Source: Sphaeroforma arctica JP610 (lineage: Eukaryota; Opisthokonta; Ichthyosporea; Ichthyophonida). Taken from it: 26,321 nucleotides of DNA. This document shows, piece after piece, positions 6,940-19,535 of this stretch (position 1 is the first letter of the stretch; each line of letters starts with the position of its first letter). The position numbers and the translations under genes are program-made. The stretch spans positions 25,136 through 51,456 of the forward strand of contig NW_014040193.1 in NCBI RefSeq assembly GCF_001186125.1, in the 5' to 3' direction. The notes under the pieces are model-generated. The model worked only from the letters and a program-made list of their open reading frames with translations, ran no database searches and had not been told where the DNA came from.

Positions 6940-9390
6940 AAAACTGCTATTAGCTACAAACACGTCTAAGGATCGATGTATAAACACATATCTGTTCTTA
7001 ATGTCAGTCGTAATATATGATGAACTTTTCTGCCGCCAAATTTTTATGCAGCATGGGCTGTTTTGTTGGTCTCTAAATTTTGAATGCCATTCACAAAAAA
7101 ATAGAAGGATGTCAGGCTTGTTTTTTAAAGAGGCTACGAGGATAATATAAACTAAAATTTAGAATTTCTGAACTACTACTTATAGATTTTGGTCCTCCCA
7201 TCAATATCCAATATCCAATAAATTGCTTTTCTTTTCTTTTTTTCACATTTCTTCAGATGGAGCTTTATAAATAATAGCAAATGTATCAACGTAACTTACG
7301 TTTTTATGTCTATCTACACCTTAGGCATGTGGTCGTGAACACTTAGTACTTCTAATGAGAAATATTCAATAAAGAACATCTAAAGGTGCGCCCTGTGTGA
7401 TCGATAATATTATGGCTCTTCCCAAGTGGCAGTCCCGATCATTCTTATACAAGCTACCACTGCTAAATCCTAACTTACTTGAATTGTATCTTATTTTAGT
7501 TTAACGTAGTCGAAACTTAGTAATATTCACTGAAGTATACATTCATAGTACATTTTTAAAGTAGACCAACGAATTAGTGTCATCTCAAACTATAGATGAC
7601 GCAACCGGCTTATTCGTCTCCTCAATTCAATCAGCAAATAATCAAATTACAATGCATACTGTAGGATTGAATTTAGTTCATTGACAGTTGGTCCCGCATA
7701 GCATAACAATACTCTTTCCCACGAACGTATTATTTCTCAACTATACTTCTTTCCTTCCCAGAGCAATCTAGCTACAACTTTATATAGATGCGATTGTAGA
7801 CAAACTCGTTAGTATGTTCATTTTTTCCTCGTATATAAAAGCACCTCTTCCGTGCTGTATATAAGCTTCCTTCATGAATTTCTTTCTACGAATTCGTACA
7901 ACTATTCTAGAGTAAGCGCTGACCTGAAGAGATACTATATTCGACCTCGATGGCATCACCTTCCACCGATATGATCGTATTGATATACTTTAAGCGCTCT
8001 CTTTCGTGTTGAATGCGTATAGTTAATGTTCAGTTTTTTAATCACATATCAGTGCCTTGGAACTTTTGCCTTCCTATCTAAGATGGCCACAATCTTTTCT
8101 GTAAAGCATATCAATGTATATAAATTATGAATACGTACATAAGCTTTAACTTTTATAATTAACAATTTGGAAACGACTAACTTGAATTCGCATACGAGTG
8201 TAAATTTCACTTGTAATTGTGGCAAAAGGACGCTTGGAAAGTATTATGTTTAGGAGCCGCTGAAAAGGGTTTTACGATGAAAATAGGGCTGTGTACGTAG
8301 ATGCATGAGGCCGCGGGATGGGATACTTAGCTTTGGTCAGAACAGAACGTCATTATGAGCCATACATATACGACATATTGAGGGCTTTTTCTTAAGAATG
8401 CGATAATGCACGATATAAAAACAAAATCTGTTTGAGGTGCTGCAAACCTTTAAGTAGAATCATGGTTCTAATAGATACTGTTTTTGTTATCAATTACCCG
8501 ACCCAGAACACATTACAGTAGCATACGTGCCTCATAAAAGAAAAAAGTGCCGAGATGAAGTCAATCTGTTGTTCGAGCATTCAAAGGAGTATTGCAACGA
8601 ATAATAGAGCAATATCGTATATGTTTCAATTTGATTTCTGTCGCTGGCTCCGACATTTTTGCTCAGCGAGTACACATATGTACCTTTGTGACCATCGGCA
8701 AGTTGTTCTGCACGTGTTAGTTTACCACGTATGACGGGAGGTAACCTCTGTAGTTCATAATGAAACTGTCACCAATCCAACGGCAACTTCAAACGCATTA
8801 ACATTCAGTTTTTAACTTCAAGAAAAATCGCTATTTAAAAACTAACAATTCATAATTGTGTATGCGTTTTTAATGTTATTCAAGTTCAAATATTCATCGA
8901 ACTACAAATACATCACCGATGATTGCACGGTATACAAATTAAATATCAACCAAGCCATCAAAAATAAATGAAGATATCATAATATGATTTCTTAACGTCA
9001 AACAAACTATATGTAAGCAGATTTCTACGGTTCGTAATCCATGCTTGTCCATACAACCTTTAAGCATACAGTACTTATTCAGACCGTTTCGATATGCAAT
9101 GCACCAAAATAATCTCGATATTGCAAACAGAAAGTTGAACTATCCATAGTACGGGATGTATATTTGAGTTGAATTATAACATACAACCAGTGTGTGACAC
9201 TCTACTTTTGTTTATTTAATTGCAGAGCCGTAAGAACCATACACAGACCTTCATGCATATTTCTCTGTGCCCCACCTTATAAACGTACATAGGACCAGTA
9301 GTATGGATGTATGAAACTGTGCAGCTCTCACCGATTCCATGCCACATAATAATAACATGTTGTGCACGTTTCATTCCTACATACCTCGGC
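6940..9390. other. AT-rich region without a visible gene
   Basis: Frames are short on both strands and none reads protein-like. A few polypyrimidine and A-rich runs are present, and a loose inverted repeat lies around 8790-8880 (aaacgcat...atgcgttt with aactaacaattcataattgt inside). I see no tRNA, rRNA or clear mobile element. The right side of the THAP transposon should end here, but its terminus was not found. Confidence 0.5.
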
Positions 9391-9397
9391 GAATATT

Positions 9398-10742
9398 TTA
9401 AAGATTGTGAACTGTAACAGGGGTGAACACAACAATCTCACAAATATTATCAGTATCATCTCGGCACACTACAAGGGCAGCTAGCAGTTTTGCATTCGCA
9501 GCTGTGCAATCGTCGAAAATCACCGAAGCGTGGCTATCAGTGAAATGATGAATGGCATCGATGGCAAGACTTTCATCGCGCAGTGGCATCGGCTGATAGG
9601 TCGAGACTGCTGCTTTTGATGTTATCGTTCGGCATATAACTGAATTTCCTATTGGATTCCTCTGTCAATCAGTCTTTGCCGACTAGGCAGTGATTACAGA
9701 CAAGGCAATGTCGAGCCATATCGGTGACTGTGATTGTTGCTACAGTCAGCGATATAAAATTGAGCTATCTTTGCTTAAGAATATTCCAAACTCCTACTAC
9801 CTCAAATTAAATTGCATATACCTCATGCGCTTGTTTGGCCATATCGATTTCTAACAAAATCTGAATTATCTGAGAGCAATTGTAAAACTCCAATTTTCTG
9901 TCGTTTGTGAGATACCTGCTTGTATTCGCCGAGCACTATCTTCACCGTGTTTTGGAGGCTGATCGATAAGACGTTTGTCTTTGAGATACATTGCTAGATC
10001 GCATCCTCCAACCATATTCATGTTGTACAGTGTACGCATATGGCGAATATCAATAGACACTACATTCGAGCCTGCCCAGGTGGCATTATTTTGATATAGA
10101 AAGCTAGACTATTGTTCAAGGAAGATTTTCTATAAGATATTGTAACAGTACTAGTAAGGCTACCCTATCCTTGCCAATCTGTACGATGTCGTTTTTCTGC
10201 ATAGATCCACCGTAACCTCCCATTCACAATCAAGGGCGTATACATGCGGGTGTTCTGCACTGGTATTTGAATTAGCTAGCAGTGAAAGTCCATGAGATAG
10301 CTCATTAGAAGTCACTATAATTAGCACATACACAGAGGTACCATGAGATTACGCTTGGATATATTCACTTCAATACAAGCAGTAGGGGGTTTGGGTAGAA
10401 TACGCTTTACCATTTTGTTATTGTTTTCAGTACGAGTGTTGTTGCAACTTTGTGACTGTACTCCCAAACATGTTTTACCCATTTAGGCAAGTACGTGAGC
10501 ATAACGTCATAGTCAAAAAGCGAAAAGGCAACAAGATGAAGTTGAAGACGTATGTCGTCACAAGTAAAGCCTAAAGCATGGTTGACATGTATGCAATAGT
10601 GAAAATAGCCGGGATTGTCTGCTGTGTTGAACAGCGCATTTTGTAATAGAAACAGGGTCTGCGATGATTTTATATTATTACAAATACCAGTTTTATTAAC
10701 TTTCTGAATAGTCGGTCTATTTATATAATAGCTGTAGTCCAT
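9398..10742 (-). pseudogene. Mut-7/EXD3-like 3'-5' exonuclease gene, broken or poorly resolved
   Basis: Minus-strand pieces in order are as follows. 10407-10742 is helical, with DIRLQLHLVAFSLFDYDVML, TYLPKWVKHVWEYSHKVATT, and a donor gtaaag right after it. About 10190-10260 has HPHVYALDCEWEV, resembling the first motif (D-x-E-W) of DEDD 3'-5' exonucleases of the Mut-7/WRN/RNase D group, followed in another frame by IVQIGKDRVALLVLLQ. 9900-10080 has VVSIDIRHMRTLYNMNM and YLKDKRLIDQPPKHGEDSAR, which suits the later exonuclease motifs. About 9675-9720 has RHCLVCNHCLVGKD, a Cys-rich stretch. 9398-9660 has SHASVIFDDCTAANAKLLAA. The family call rests mainly on the DCEW motif and on DYDVMLTYLP, which is typical of the helical part of Mut-7-type proteins. 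Frame changes suggest decay, though unrecognised introns are possible. Confidence 0.4.
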
Positions 10743-10853
10743 CTATTAACATACTAACCTTATAAGTTTTGATGACAAGAAAAGGTAGTAATAATTTTTG
10801 CACATCAATGAACTAATATATCTATACCACCTATTTATTTATTTATTAACATT

Positions 10854-11036
10854 GTGGGGTTGCGGGACTTATGTGTATTTACAAAATCTGCCACTGCGAA
10901 ACAAGAAGCATTGATAGTAGACGCTCACACTGATATGAGCCCAGAATTTAAGCGATCTAAAACCGAGAATCAAAATGTATCCGATATACTCAAAGACATA
11001 CGTGAAACACGGAATGAGCTGAAAAGACATCGATGA
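10854..11036 (+). other. Short protein-like frame, unassigned
   Basis: Sixty codons, acidic and basic residues balanced: KQEALIVDAHTDMSPEFKRS and a helical end NVSDILKDIRETRNELKRH. I recognise no family. It precedes the hairpin-rich repeats and may be a piece of the same decayed mobile DNA. Confidence 0.25.
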
Positions 11037-11374
11037 TGAGACTTACCGTATTCAAAATTGAGTATCGATGAGTCGTAGAAGTGAATGCTGCACATGAGAA
11101 AGTAGTTTCCAAACTGCTATTGCAAAGGCATTCTCGAGCCGCAACGCAGTCGCTTCATGGAAAATCTATGGGTTCCAGCTCGTTGGTGATGGTGGGTTCA
11201 GCATCGATAGAACACCTGTACTTCAGCACCCTTAGTTCAAGACAGCATTAGGCGCAAATCGAACAGTATGCTCCATCGTGAAAATATATAATTCGGACAC
11301 CACTGCCTTATACCTCAAAGTCCGTCGAGCACTACCAATATGGAGAGTTTACGGGACGTATTATTATGAACCTG

Positions 11375-11545
11375 GGAGTAGTTATTTCTGCTGCTTAAAT
11401 TACTCGTGCTGGTACGTCATAACTCTTGGAGTTAAGACGTAGCAGCACTAAATAAATAATTTATGCTGTATGTACCACTATCCTATTCCAGTCCGTTTAT
11501 ATACACAACTCTTTAAGTTGGGTTAAGGGACGAGGATAGTGGAAA
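11375..11545. repeat. Hairpin-rich direct repeat, copy 1
   Basis: Shares aaattactcgtgctggtacg, taactcttggagtta, cagcactaaata, tccgtttatatacacaa and gggacgaggatagtgg with 11607-11776, offset 231 bp. Internal inverted repeats include cgtcataactc/gagttaagacg and ccactatcct/aggatagtgg. It could be a foldback unit or an end repeat of a decayed element. Confidence 0.75.
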
Positions 11546-11606
11546 ACTCCCACCCTCAGCCACCCGGTTCATACCATATTTCTAATTTTTGCACCGTTTT
11601 AGCCAA

Positions 11607-11776
11607 GGGTAGTTAGTTCTGCTGTTTAAATTACTCGTGCTGGTACGTTATAACTCTTGGAGTTATGACGAAACAGCACTAAATAATTTATGCTGCAACA
11701 CTATCCTACTCCAATCCGTTTATATACACAATTCTTAAGTTGTTGTGTATAAAGGGACGAGGATAGTGGTCACTAT
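11607..11776. repeat. Hairpin-rich direct repeat, copy 2
   Basis: Partner of 11375-11545. The stem cgttataactc/gagttatgacg is kept despite different bases. Next to its end is a second palindrome, gggacgaggatagtg/cactatcctcatccc (about 11754-11786). The order 'repeat, then protein-like frames' downstream would suit an element with end repeats, but no diagnostic domain is seen. Confidence 0.75.
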
Positions 11777-11831
11777 CCTCATCCCGTATTTCTCACTACT
11801 CGAGATACTTCCTTCAACTTATTGTTGAAGC

Positions 11832-12553
11832 GTGGGCTCTCCTCCAACTACCAATCACATCACCATGGTAATGGACGGTGAAGCTGACAACCTTCCAGTA
11901 CCAGACAATCGATTAGAAACCTTGACCATTCTTAGAGAGATTGAAGAAAGAGAATACACTATTCCTGGGACAGGACCTCACTTTCTTTACGGGCTCCGGT
12001 CTTCTATAACTGGAGTCTCAACTGCTGACCACATAACATCGGTACAAGACTGCGCTGCCGCATCCAACGGCGAGTAGAGTACCAGTGTTCCGAGAGAAGT
12101 TGCTAACTCGGTTTGGGTACAAGAGGTACGCTTTCCCAAAGGACTAACCAGCTCACCAATAAAAGTGCCCTCGTGGTACGACTCTCAAAAGCCCATTGTC
12201 TAGAAGGAACTGGTCAACATTCTGACCTGGGTCGATTTTTTGGCCTTCACACACTCAAACAAAATCGATTTAGGTGGTCTATCAGCATACCACCGAGCAC
12301 AATCTTATCGAGGCGTCATCCTAGAACTCATAGAGGATATAGGACGAACCGTTGAACTTAAGCAAGCAACTACGTGTTAAGGAAGGATCAAGCTTTGCTG
12401 AGCTCGTTGAACAACAAGTTCGTCCAACCTATAAAAACACTCCTACTGTCGCACGCTACGTGAAAGCGACAAAGAAAAAGCAGCACGAATTAGCCTTGAC
12501 ACGAGGTAAGCTCAATGTAAAAAAAAGAAGACTAATTCGAACACCACTGCCTT

Positions 12554-12557
<4 letters not shown>
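11832..12557 (+). other. Decayed mobile-element coding traces, family unknown
   Basis: Directly after repeat copy 2 the plus strand is protein-like over about 700 bases in several frames. Examples are DNRLETLTILREIEEREY, LVNILTWVDFLAFTHSNK and SFAELVEQQVRPTYKN, the last ending in a Lys/Arg-rich tail. No reverse transcriptase, integrase or nucleocapsid motif is visible, so I cannot name a family. It reads as a broken fossil. The final bases aattcgaacaccactgcctta recur near 11291. Confidence 0.35.
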
Positions 12558-12775
<218 letters not shown>

Positions 12776-14080
12776 GATCATGTGGTCGCCACGGCATCAA
12801 GTGTCAACTATGGATGGTACTCTCACGATAGTTCAGTACTAGTGGCAGCAAGAGTTAGAATATAGCGCACTGGCCTTAATAGGTAGTCGCTTCGTTGTTG
12901 TGACTTTCTTCATCGAAAACACGATTACAGAAACCTTCTGCGTACCGAATACAATTTTCTTCCGTTTCTGAACTACTTCAGTCTACCAAATCTGTTCAAT
13001 CATTGGCCGTGGGCTGAATATGATTGGCCTTTGTCAATATTGTAGAGTTGTTTGTTAAGGAATTTTGTTGGGAGGATGGGATTTTGATTATTCGAATTTT
13101 GTTGGGAGGATGGGATTTTGATTATTCCTATGCCCATTGGTGGCACACAGAATTAAAGAAAAACAGAATTCATAAATTATCGAGCGAAGAGTTTGTCCCA
13201 TATTCCGTAACTCCAATACGATGAACAAATACTATATGAGATAGCAATTTCTGAACATACCTAGTTGAAAGAAAAGTGACTGCTTACATAGACTTGTCGT
13301 TCATTCAGGGTAAAAAAAAAAAAGATGTAGCAAAATATTACAAGAAGAGACGCAATCAACCTGGTACCATTTTTTTATCGAAGCACTTCTCTATCATATA
13401 GTTGTGGATGCGAGTAAGTAGGACCCTATTCAGTATGCCGAACCAAATTTCATACGATGATGTATGCGTGAACAATGCACTAAGTGAGGGCTAAACAATA
13501 CTTCCAAGAACATATAAAAGATTGAACATCGACATGATAATTTGAGAATAGTGTGTAGAATTTCACAAAGGTACATAGACAAAGAAAAACTCAGCAAATC
13601 ACACCGACATGACTCAGCATTTGTTTAATTTGTTTCGTACACCTGCTGAATATATAGCAAGTAAGATATTTGAAATCCTCGTCGGAACCATCGATATTGA
13701 AATCTATCTTATTCTTATACAACGCAATACACCAATAGTTGGAGACTGATCATCGTATAGACTGACACACCACAAGCTATTGTATGTTTTCATGCCTTAC
13801 AAATAAAGTAAGCGTAATGGTAACAAGTACAGCGAGTTTGATAGGAAGGAATAGAACGATATTTACTTAAGCCATGTTTTTATCAAAGCCTCTGCACTAT
13901 ATGAATCGAATAAAGCCCCGATGGCCAGACTATCTCAGATACTAGTCACGATTTTGCATACGCAATGTTTGCTCTTGCGAGGCTTGAACATGCAGCGCAT
14001 CTGGCGGCGATGAGGATACTCGAGATCTTATGTCACGGGCCATCTGTGACTTGGTTCGAGCAGTAAGCTAATTGTAAGAA
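12776..14080. other. AT-rich spacer with a short tandem duplication
   Basis: No gene is supported. A 34-bp unit beginning aattttgttgggaggatggg is present twice in tandem (13061-13094 and 13095-13128) with one difference. The minus frame 13942-14067, with ARTKSQMARDIRSRVSSSPP, is protein-like and could be an alternative last exon of the neighbouring gene. Confidence 0.5.
13061..13128. repeat. 34-bp tandem duplication
   Basis: Two adjacent copies of aattttgttgggaggatggg plus attttgattattc, differing only in the last base. Confidence 0.9.
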
Positions 14081-17000
14081 TCAGCTTGGAGGAATACGAC
14101 AGGCTCTAATCGCTGCCTTCATTTCCCCAGCTGGTTGCGCGTGCTTCTCGACATGCAGGTTGTTGCTAAACCCGTCATGGCGTCTACCGTATAATGGCCT
14201 GTGTTGAGTGCCATCTAGACAGTTTCATTGTGGTGCAAGTCAAATCGTCTACTAGAACGACGAAGATTATATTTTCAAGTGCTAAACTGACCTGGCTTTC
14301 ATCCTTTGCGCCTCAAAGAATTGCGCTTCTGCAGGTGTTGTCGAATAAACAGATAGTTTAGATCGAGAGTATTCGCATCGAGCCTTACGCCATACTCAAT
14401 CACTTTGGTACATATGGGACATACACAACTACTGTCTTCTCAAAGAAAAAACTTGCATATTCGACTAGACAATAAATTATCAAGCGCTATGGTTCATAAT
14501 CACATCGGAGGAAAACGGGTCCTCAGGAAAAGACGGCTGTCTTCCGATCAACATACCTAAATCAGCGATGACCATGTCAGCAACACTTTGAGGCTCCTCA
14601 GTATCACCTCTCCTTTGTGCCAGTACTTCGAAGTCGTTCTTGATAGTGTCCATTGTCTCCTTAATGATAGACTGTCAAGAAAGTATTCGGATCAGGGTAT
14701 TGTTACCCAATACTGGCAAAATTAGCGTGAATCTGCATCATTTTAAAGAATTCTAGAGCGATACCACCCTCAGAGTGGGCAGCACAGAAAGTAAGCCAAA
14801 GTAGAGCCTTGAACCATCACTGTTTAACATCTCTATAGAAAATGCGTATACCTCTTTGCTCATAACGCCATCCCTTTCGTCCTGAACGTGCGAGCGAGCC
14901 CGTTCGTCTTCGTAGTCCTGAAAGCTGTGCTTGCCTTGGAACAACGCAGACCCTCCTGAGTAAACGTAGGGATATGGTAAAAGTGGTTACAATTCAACCG
15001 TCAGCAACTACCTAGCCAGCAAAAAAAGAAAAAAAACCAATAAAGAAAAAGAAAAAAAAGAAGAAAAACTAACAATACTGAATGTGTTTCAAACGAGCCA
15101 TCTGCACAGAAAGGAGCATTACCTGGGGCAGAAAGATCTAAAGTCGGTATAAATTCCTCGAAGTCTGCGGGCATCTCTTGGTTGTATACGTTAGTGTGCA
15201 AGTCCTCACTCCGACAAGGATGATGTAGAGTTTTTCGTTGCATTACTTCATCCTGCAATGAATTGTGATTGGATCGGTACCATTGATTGGAGTCAACAAC
15301 ACATGCGGAAGGAATATGGTTGAACTGATTCTGAACTCGGGGGCACAGTCTAATGACCTCACGACAGATTGATAATTGCCGGTGCCATACCAAATCTCCT
15401 GAGTAACATTGTTTCTTTACTCCAGATATCACAATGGAGTACGGTAAGCCGGAGGCGGAGAGTACCCAATGGTCACGGTGTAGTGATCTGGAGTTTGGCA
15501 AAAATAGATATACATGATCAATCACGAATGGCTGAATCTCTCCTTGAGTAAAGATTCATCGGCTTTTATAGCCAAATGTCGAATCATGTCATTACATACT
15601 GTATTTGGCTTTTAGTAGTATTTCCCGTGACGATAGCAAAAACGGGAAGTACGATGATACCAGCTTCGACTTTCTGATGGTTGAAGAAAAGGTACGTTTG
15701 TGGTTAAAATCGAGGTTGCTATTTCTAACTTTCAATGACTTTCAACATCCTAGTAAGAATTGCAGTGGTGCGAACATACATTTTTGTCCGTATATGTTTG
15801 CATCAGCTGATGGACATTGAGTGCGGAGGATCGGAATGTATCCTCGGCCGTGTCTTGCCAAAGATGTAACAACGTTCGCAGGAGCTGTGCGGCCGTTTCG
15901 ACGATTGCATTCTTAGGGGCTCGCTTCTAATTCAGTTTCATAACGGGAGGAGAGGAGTGAGGTGGTTGAGCGAAGAGAGTGATTGAGGTGTTCGTCTCCA
16001 AATTGAAAGAAAAGAAATCAACGACTTGACAGACTCTAAACGGATGACTTGTGGTACTGATGAAGAAGTTCGCTACGAACTTGCCCTCTGTTGGTTTCAT
16101 AGTCTGTTTCTCGCTCTGATCAACGATATATATAACACATTACAGAAGAATTGAGAGCAATTTATCTAATCTGTATACTGTAAGACAACTAATCCACCCA
16201 ATCACGGAGCTTCATCTGTATGAATTGGGAAGGACGGCATACTGAGCCTAGATATAGAGAAATACAATCACCTGGATCTTTTGCAGAAGAGCCCTATAGC
16301 ACTTTTTACTCCAGTCGTGGGCTTGTCGCTGATGTTGACCATACTGTGCCGCGGATGCATGTATTTCTTCAACCGTTTCTCCAACAACAGCTGTAGGATA
16401 GCATCACAGGCAAGACTGAGTACGCATAATAAAAACAGGGATTCTAAAAATAATGTTAGGTGACTTGTAAATGGCAACAACATCATGTACAAGTACAGAA
16501 AGACGCCCTTACCATACTCAAGCTTGAAGCAAAAAGCAAAGCCACCAGCCCAACTTACATCTTCGCTGGAGCTTCTCAGACAAGATCTCAGCCGATGCAC
16601 AGGTGTCAATCGGAGACTTTTTCTTCGAATTTCGGTCCAAACCATTGAAACCTATGGCTAACACATCATCATCGACACACGGCGACTGTAAATAGAGCGC
16701 ACCATACGATCTGTAAGTGTCCGGCAGTCAGCGTGGCGAATCCATTAAACTTTATATCGCGATTATTATTAGAATGGTGCAAGATATAATCCTAAACCAT
16801 ATGAGCCACCTACCCTATCCTCGGACTGCACTTCACCTTGCTGTCGTTTCCAAAGAGCCTGTGTGGTAGATGAAGGGGAGCGATCAACATATTAGATCAC
16901 AACACCAAAAAAAATGAGGCCAGATAGAGGAAATCGATCGCAGACGTTATTCTATGGCGGTCAAGCACACACACATATGACCGGAAATGCGATTGGACTA

Positions 17001-18184
17001 CACAGTGCCACCCGTAGGGGGGGAGGGGGCGTGGGGAATTGTACCGCTTGCTACCCAACCATTGACCCCATACCATTTCAAGGATCATCTTGCTGTTTGG
17101 AAACTCCTGTGTCTGAAGTATGGACCAACTGTTTGACGCAGAGAAAGAAGAACAACGGGTCACTGGACAGCAAGAAATAAAACATGAAGGGCACCAAGAC
17201 TATAGTCGTGCACGCAGGGGTTGTCAGACACGCAGCCAAATCCAAGAGTATACTATATACTATAAGGAAAGAGAGCTTTCATGCAAATCGAACTAGCTGT
17301 CAATGCTGAAAGCCTCCGACTGGTCAAAGAATGCACACTACACAACTTACCCATTCAGCAGGCTGACAGTGGATTCTGATACACACTTTAGATGCTCCGT
17401 TGCAGGTGATGGTAGGATAGCAAACAGTGCCTCTATCGGCATCCAGGAATCAACGATATCTTCGACCTGCGCGTCACCTAATAAATAAACAGCGTCCAAT
17501 AGCCAGTCAATGTTTGTGAACTACGAGAAAAGTATCTGGATCGAGGATGCGAGCTGTTGAAGTAGTCGATTGTTAGTTGCAGACAAATGGGAATACTTAC
17601 AGTCCGCACAAATCTGGTCGTGAGCCGGGTAGAGATCAACTAGTCTCATAACAAGTGATTCAATCCGATCCAAGAAGAAGGCATTCTTAGAGACTTGATA
17701 GCTGGACACCAACGGAGCAAGAATCTGTATGATAAAAACGATGTGCATTGATAGATATTTATAGCAAGTTGGCTGATAGAAAAATGAATAATGAGAATGC
17801 CTAGGCACCAACAAACGGGAACAAGACTCGAAATCAGACAATTGGAGAGGCGTTGAACGGTTGCATGAATTCTAATAACGAACATATACGGACTACAACA
17901 TACCTTAATTGCGGTGGGAAAGTCCTGTGGCTCGTAGCACCAATCGGGTGTACTATCAGAATGGCGAACAAGTAAGAGGCCAATATAGAAAATGGTCAGA
18001 CGAAAGGAAAGGCGGTATAAGTGGCTGTACTAACTTGCAACCCTGACAATACACATATCTCGAAGAAGATAAAGTGCTGACACCGAAGTATAACCCTAAT
18101 AGAAACGAGGATGCAGTCGATGACGGATATCATGCAGATGACGTTATACCTTCGTGAGCAGCTCATGCAGAACTTGTGGATTAT
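14081..18184 (-). CDS. Unrecognised 15-exon gene, about 555 residues seen
   Basis: Exons on the minus strand: 18184-18150, 18029-17904, 17724-17601, 17477-17351, 17128-17074, 16858-16814, 16685-16559, 16390-16272, 15911-15780, 15673-15600, 15487-15123, 14955-14852, 14671-14557, 14328-14292, 14165-14081 (ends within a base). All 14 introns are GT-AG, 106-360 nt, mostly gtaagt/gtatgt donors, and every junction keeps frame, so the gene looks alive. The first half is helical (LSFRLTIFYIGLLLVRHSD, FFLDRIESLVMRLVDLYPAH, NAIVETAAQLLRTLLHLWQ). The 365-nt exon is more polar, and the end is helical and charged (SIIKETMDTIKNDFEVLAQR, LEAQFFEAQRMK). There is no signal peptide, zinc finger or enzyme motif that I know, and I cannot name the family. 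The 5' end is unresolved: 18250-18438 is protein-like with a donor at 18293, but it does not join in frame. Confidence 0.75.
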
Positions 18185-18439
18185 CTGCCAGAAATGTGGA
18201 AAACAGCCAACGACACAGACAACACCGAAAACAAGTGCAGGCATCAGGCTTATTCCTCAAACCGTGATACATACTTGTGAACTAGTTCAACTCCGCGAAG
18301 GAATTGTCGATCGAGTCCAAGAATATGCAGAATCGGGATTGATTCCAAGGTTTGGATAGAGGGGCAGCGATCTGAGGGCATTGGTGGAATGACAGAATCA
18401 GTCTCTTTCAACTTGTATATAAATTGATAGAAAAACAAA

Positions 18440-19200
18440 TCAGCTAATATACTATCATGCGCCGTCTGGTAGATATCATAAGTATCGTACTGTGCTGGTC
18501 ACAGACAAACATATGTATAACGAAGTGCGGATTCCTGTCCATGATATGAATTCACCAAGTTGACCTACGAATATTTTTTCATTCAGTAAACATGCCCAAA
18601 CAGCACGTAACCGACACACACACACACATATATACTTATGATAACAGAGAACGTGCTGTCAATATATATATTGTTCAATCCTTTAAGGGTTTAACCCTAA
18701 AACCCTAGCTCAATCGCAAACGATCTATCGATCATATATTCCGATCTCGATATACTAAACAGACTGCGGATAAAATCTAATCTCTACAATTCAATAAGTA
18801 CATCTGTATAGCTCACGATCTCTCGATCATCTATTTATTTTTGACCACTGTATTGATTGTGGATATATTCTAATATCTACAATACAATCAGTTAGATAAC
18901 TATTTAGACCACTGAATTGCTTGCGGATGAATAATAATCTACACACTCACAAATAGGCTGCATTAGCTTCCTCCCTAGCTATATGTGTGTATTTATATGC
19001 GCCACAATGAAGTTCGCATGTCTTTCTAGATAAAACGAGACCCGTGAGTGTGCATACAACGATAATGATCTAAAACCACAATATAGCGAAAACGGTTCAT
19101 AAATCACACATTGCAATGAAATATACAAAATTAGAAGCATATTGTGTGACAGGGCCAATCGAAGTACGTTATCGTAATCGCTGGAGGGTCATATACCTTC
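18440..19200. repeat. Spacer with diverged short tandem repeats
   Basis: Three loose repeats at roughly 18755-18800, 18840-18890 and 18903-18945 share 'ccactg(a/t)attg...(t/c)g(c/t)ggat...aatctaca'. No gene is seen. A telomere-like stretch lies at 18683-18708. Confidence 0.5.
18683..18708. repeat. Telomere-like sequence
   Basis: The string agggtttaaccctaaaaccct contains TTAGGG/TTTAGGG-type units, with agggtt and aaccct facing each other. It is too short to show a true interstitial telomere. Confidence 0.4.
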
Positions 19201-19535
19201 ATAAACACCGATTACTGAATATATCGAAATGTGTTATGCGAGTCTCATCCTAGTTATACACGATGAACCTATACTACGCGGGTTTGTTTTTGGGAACATT
19301 CGGTGTTCGCGAAAGTAACCATTCGTTTAAAAAATACGATCGACACAAATGAACACACAGAAGCATTTATACGTACACATACCCAAACTTTACTATAAGC
19401 AATTTGTATATAGACTTAGGAATATAAATAATAGGATTCATTATTAGTAAACATGTAAGTATTATTCTGTATATATGTACACGTAAAACACACTCAGACA
19501 CACACACAAGCGCGCACATAATATATGTATATATA
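19200..19535. repeat. Diverged duplication, copy 1
   Basis: Aligns with 19985-20325 in the same orientation at about 784 bp offset. Shared blocks include accgattactgaatatatcg, aaatgtgttatgcgagt, tatacacgatgaac and gcatttatacgt. Both copies end in CA/TA microsatellite. Confidence 0.8.

Noticed and set aside
13942-14067. C-terminal exon ARTKSQMARDIRSRV for the 15-exon gene
   Set aside because: It would need a 30-nt intron and does not join in frame with the 14165-14098 piece; a plain stop at 14081 is simpler.
15001-15525. Single-exon protein of 174 codons on the minus strand
   Set aside because: Its Phe/Leu-rich C-terminus is the polypyrimidine tract of an intron; the real exon ends at 15123 at a gtaatg donor.
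18111-18359. Plus-strand protein of 82 codons
   Set aside because: It overlaps an exon of the minus-strand gene and has no splice or start context of its own.
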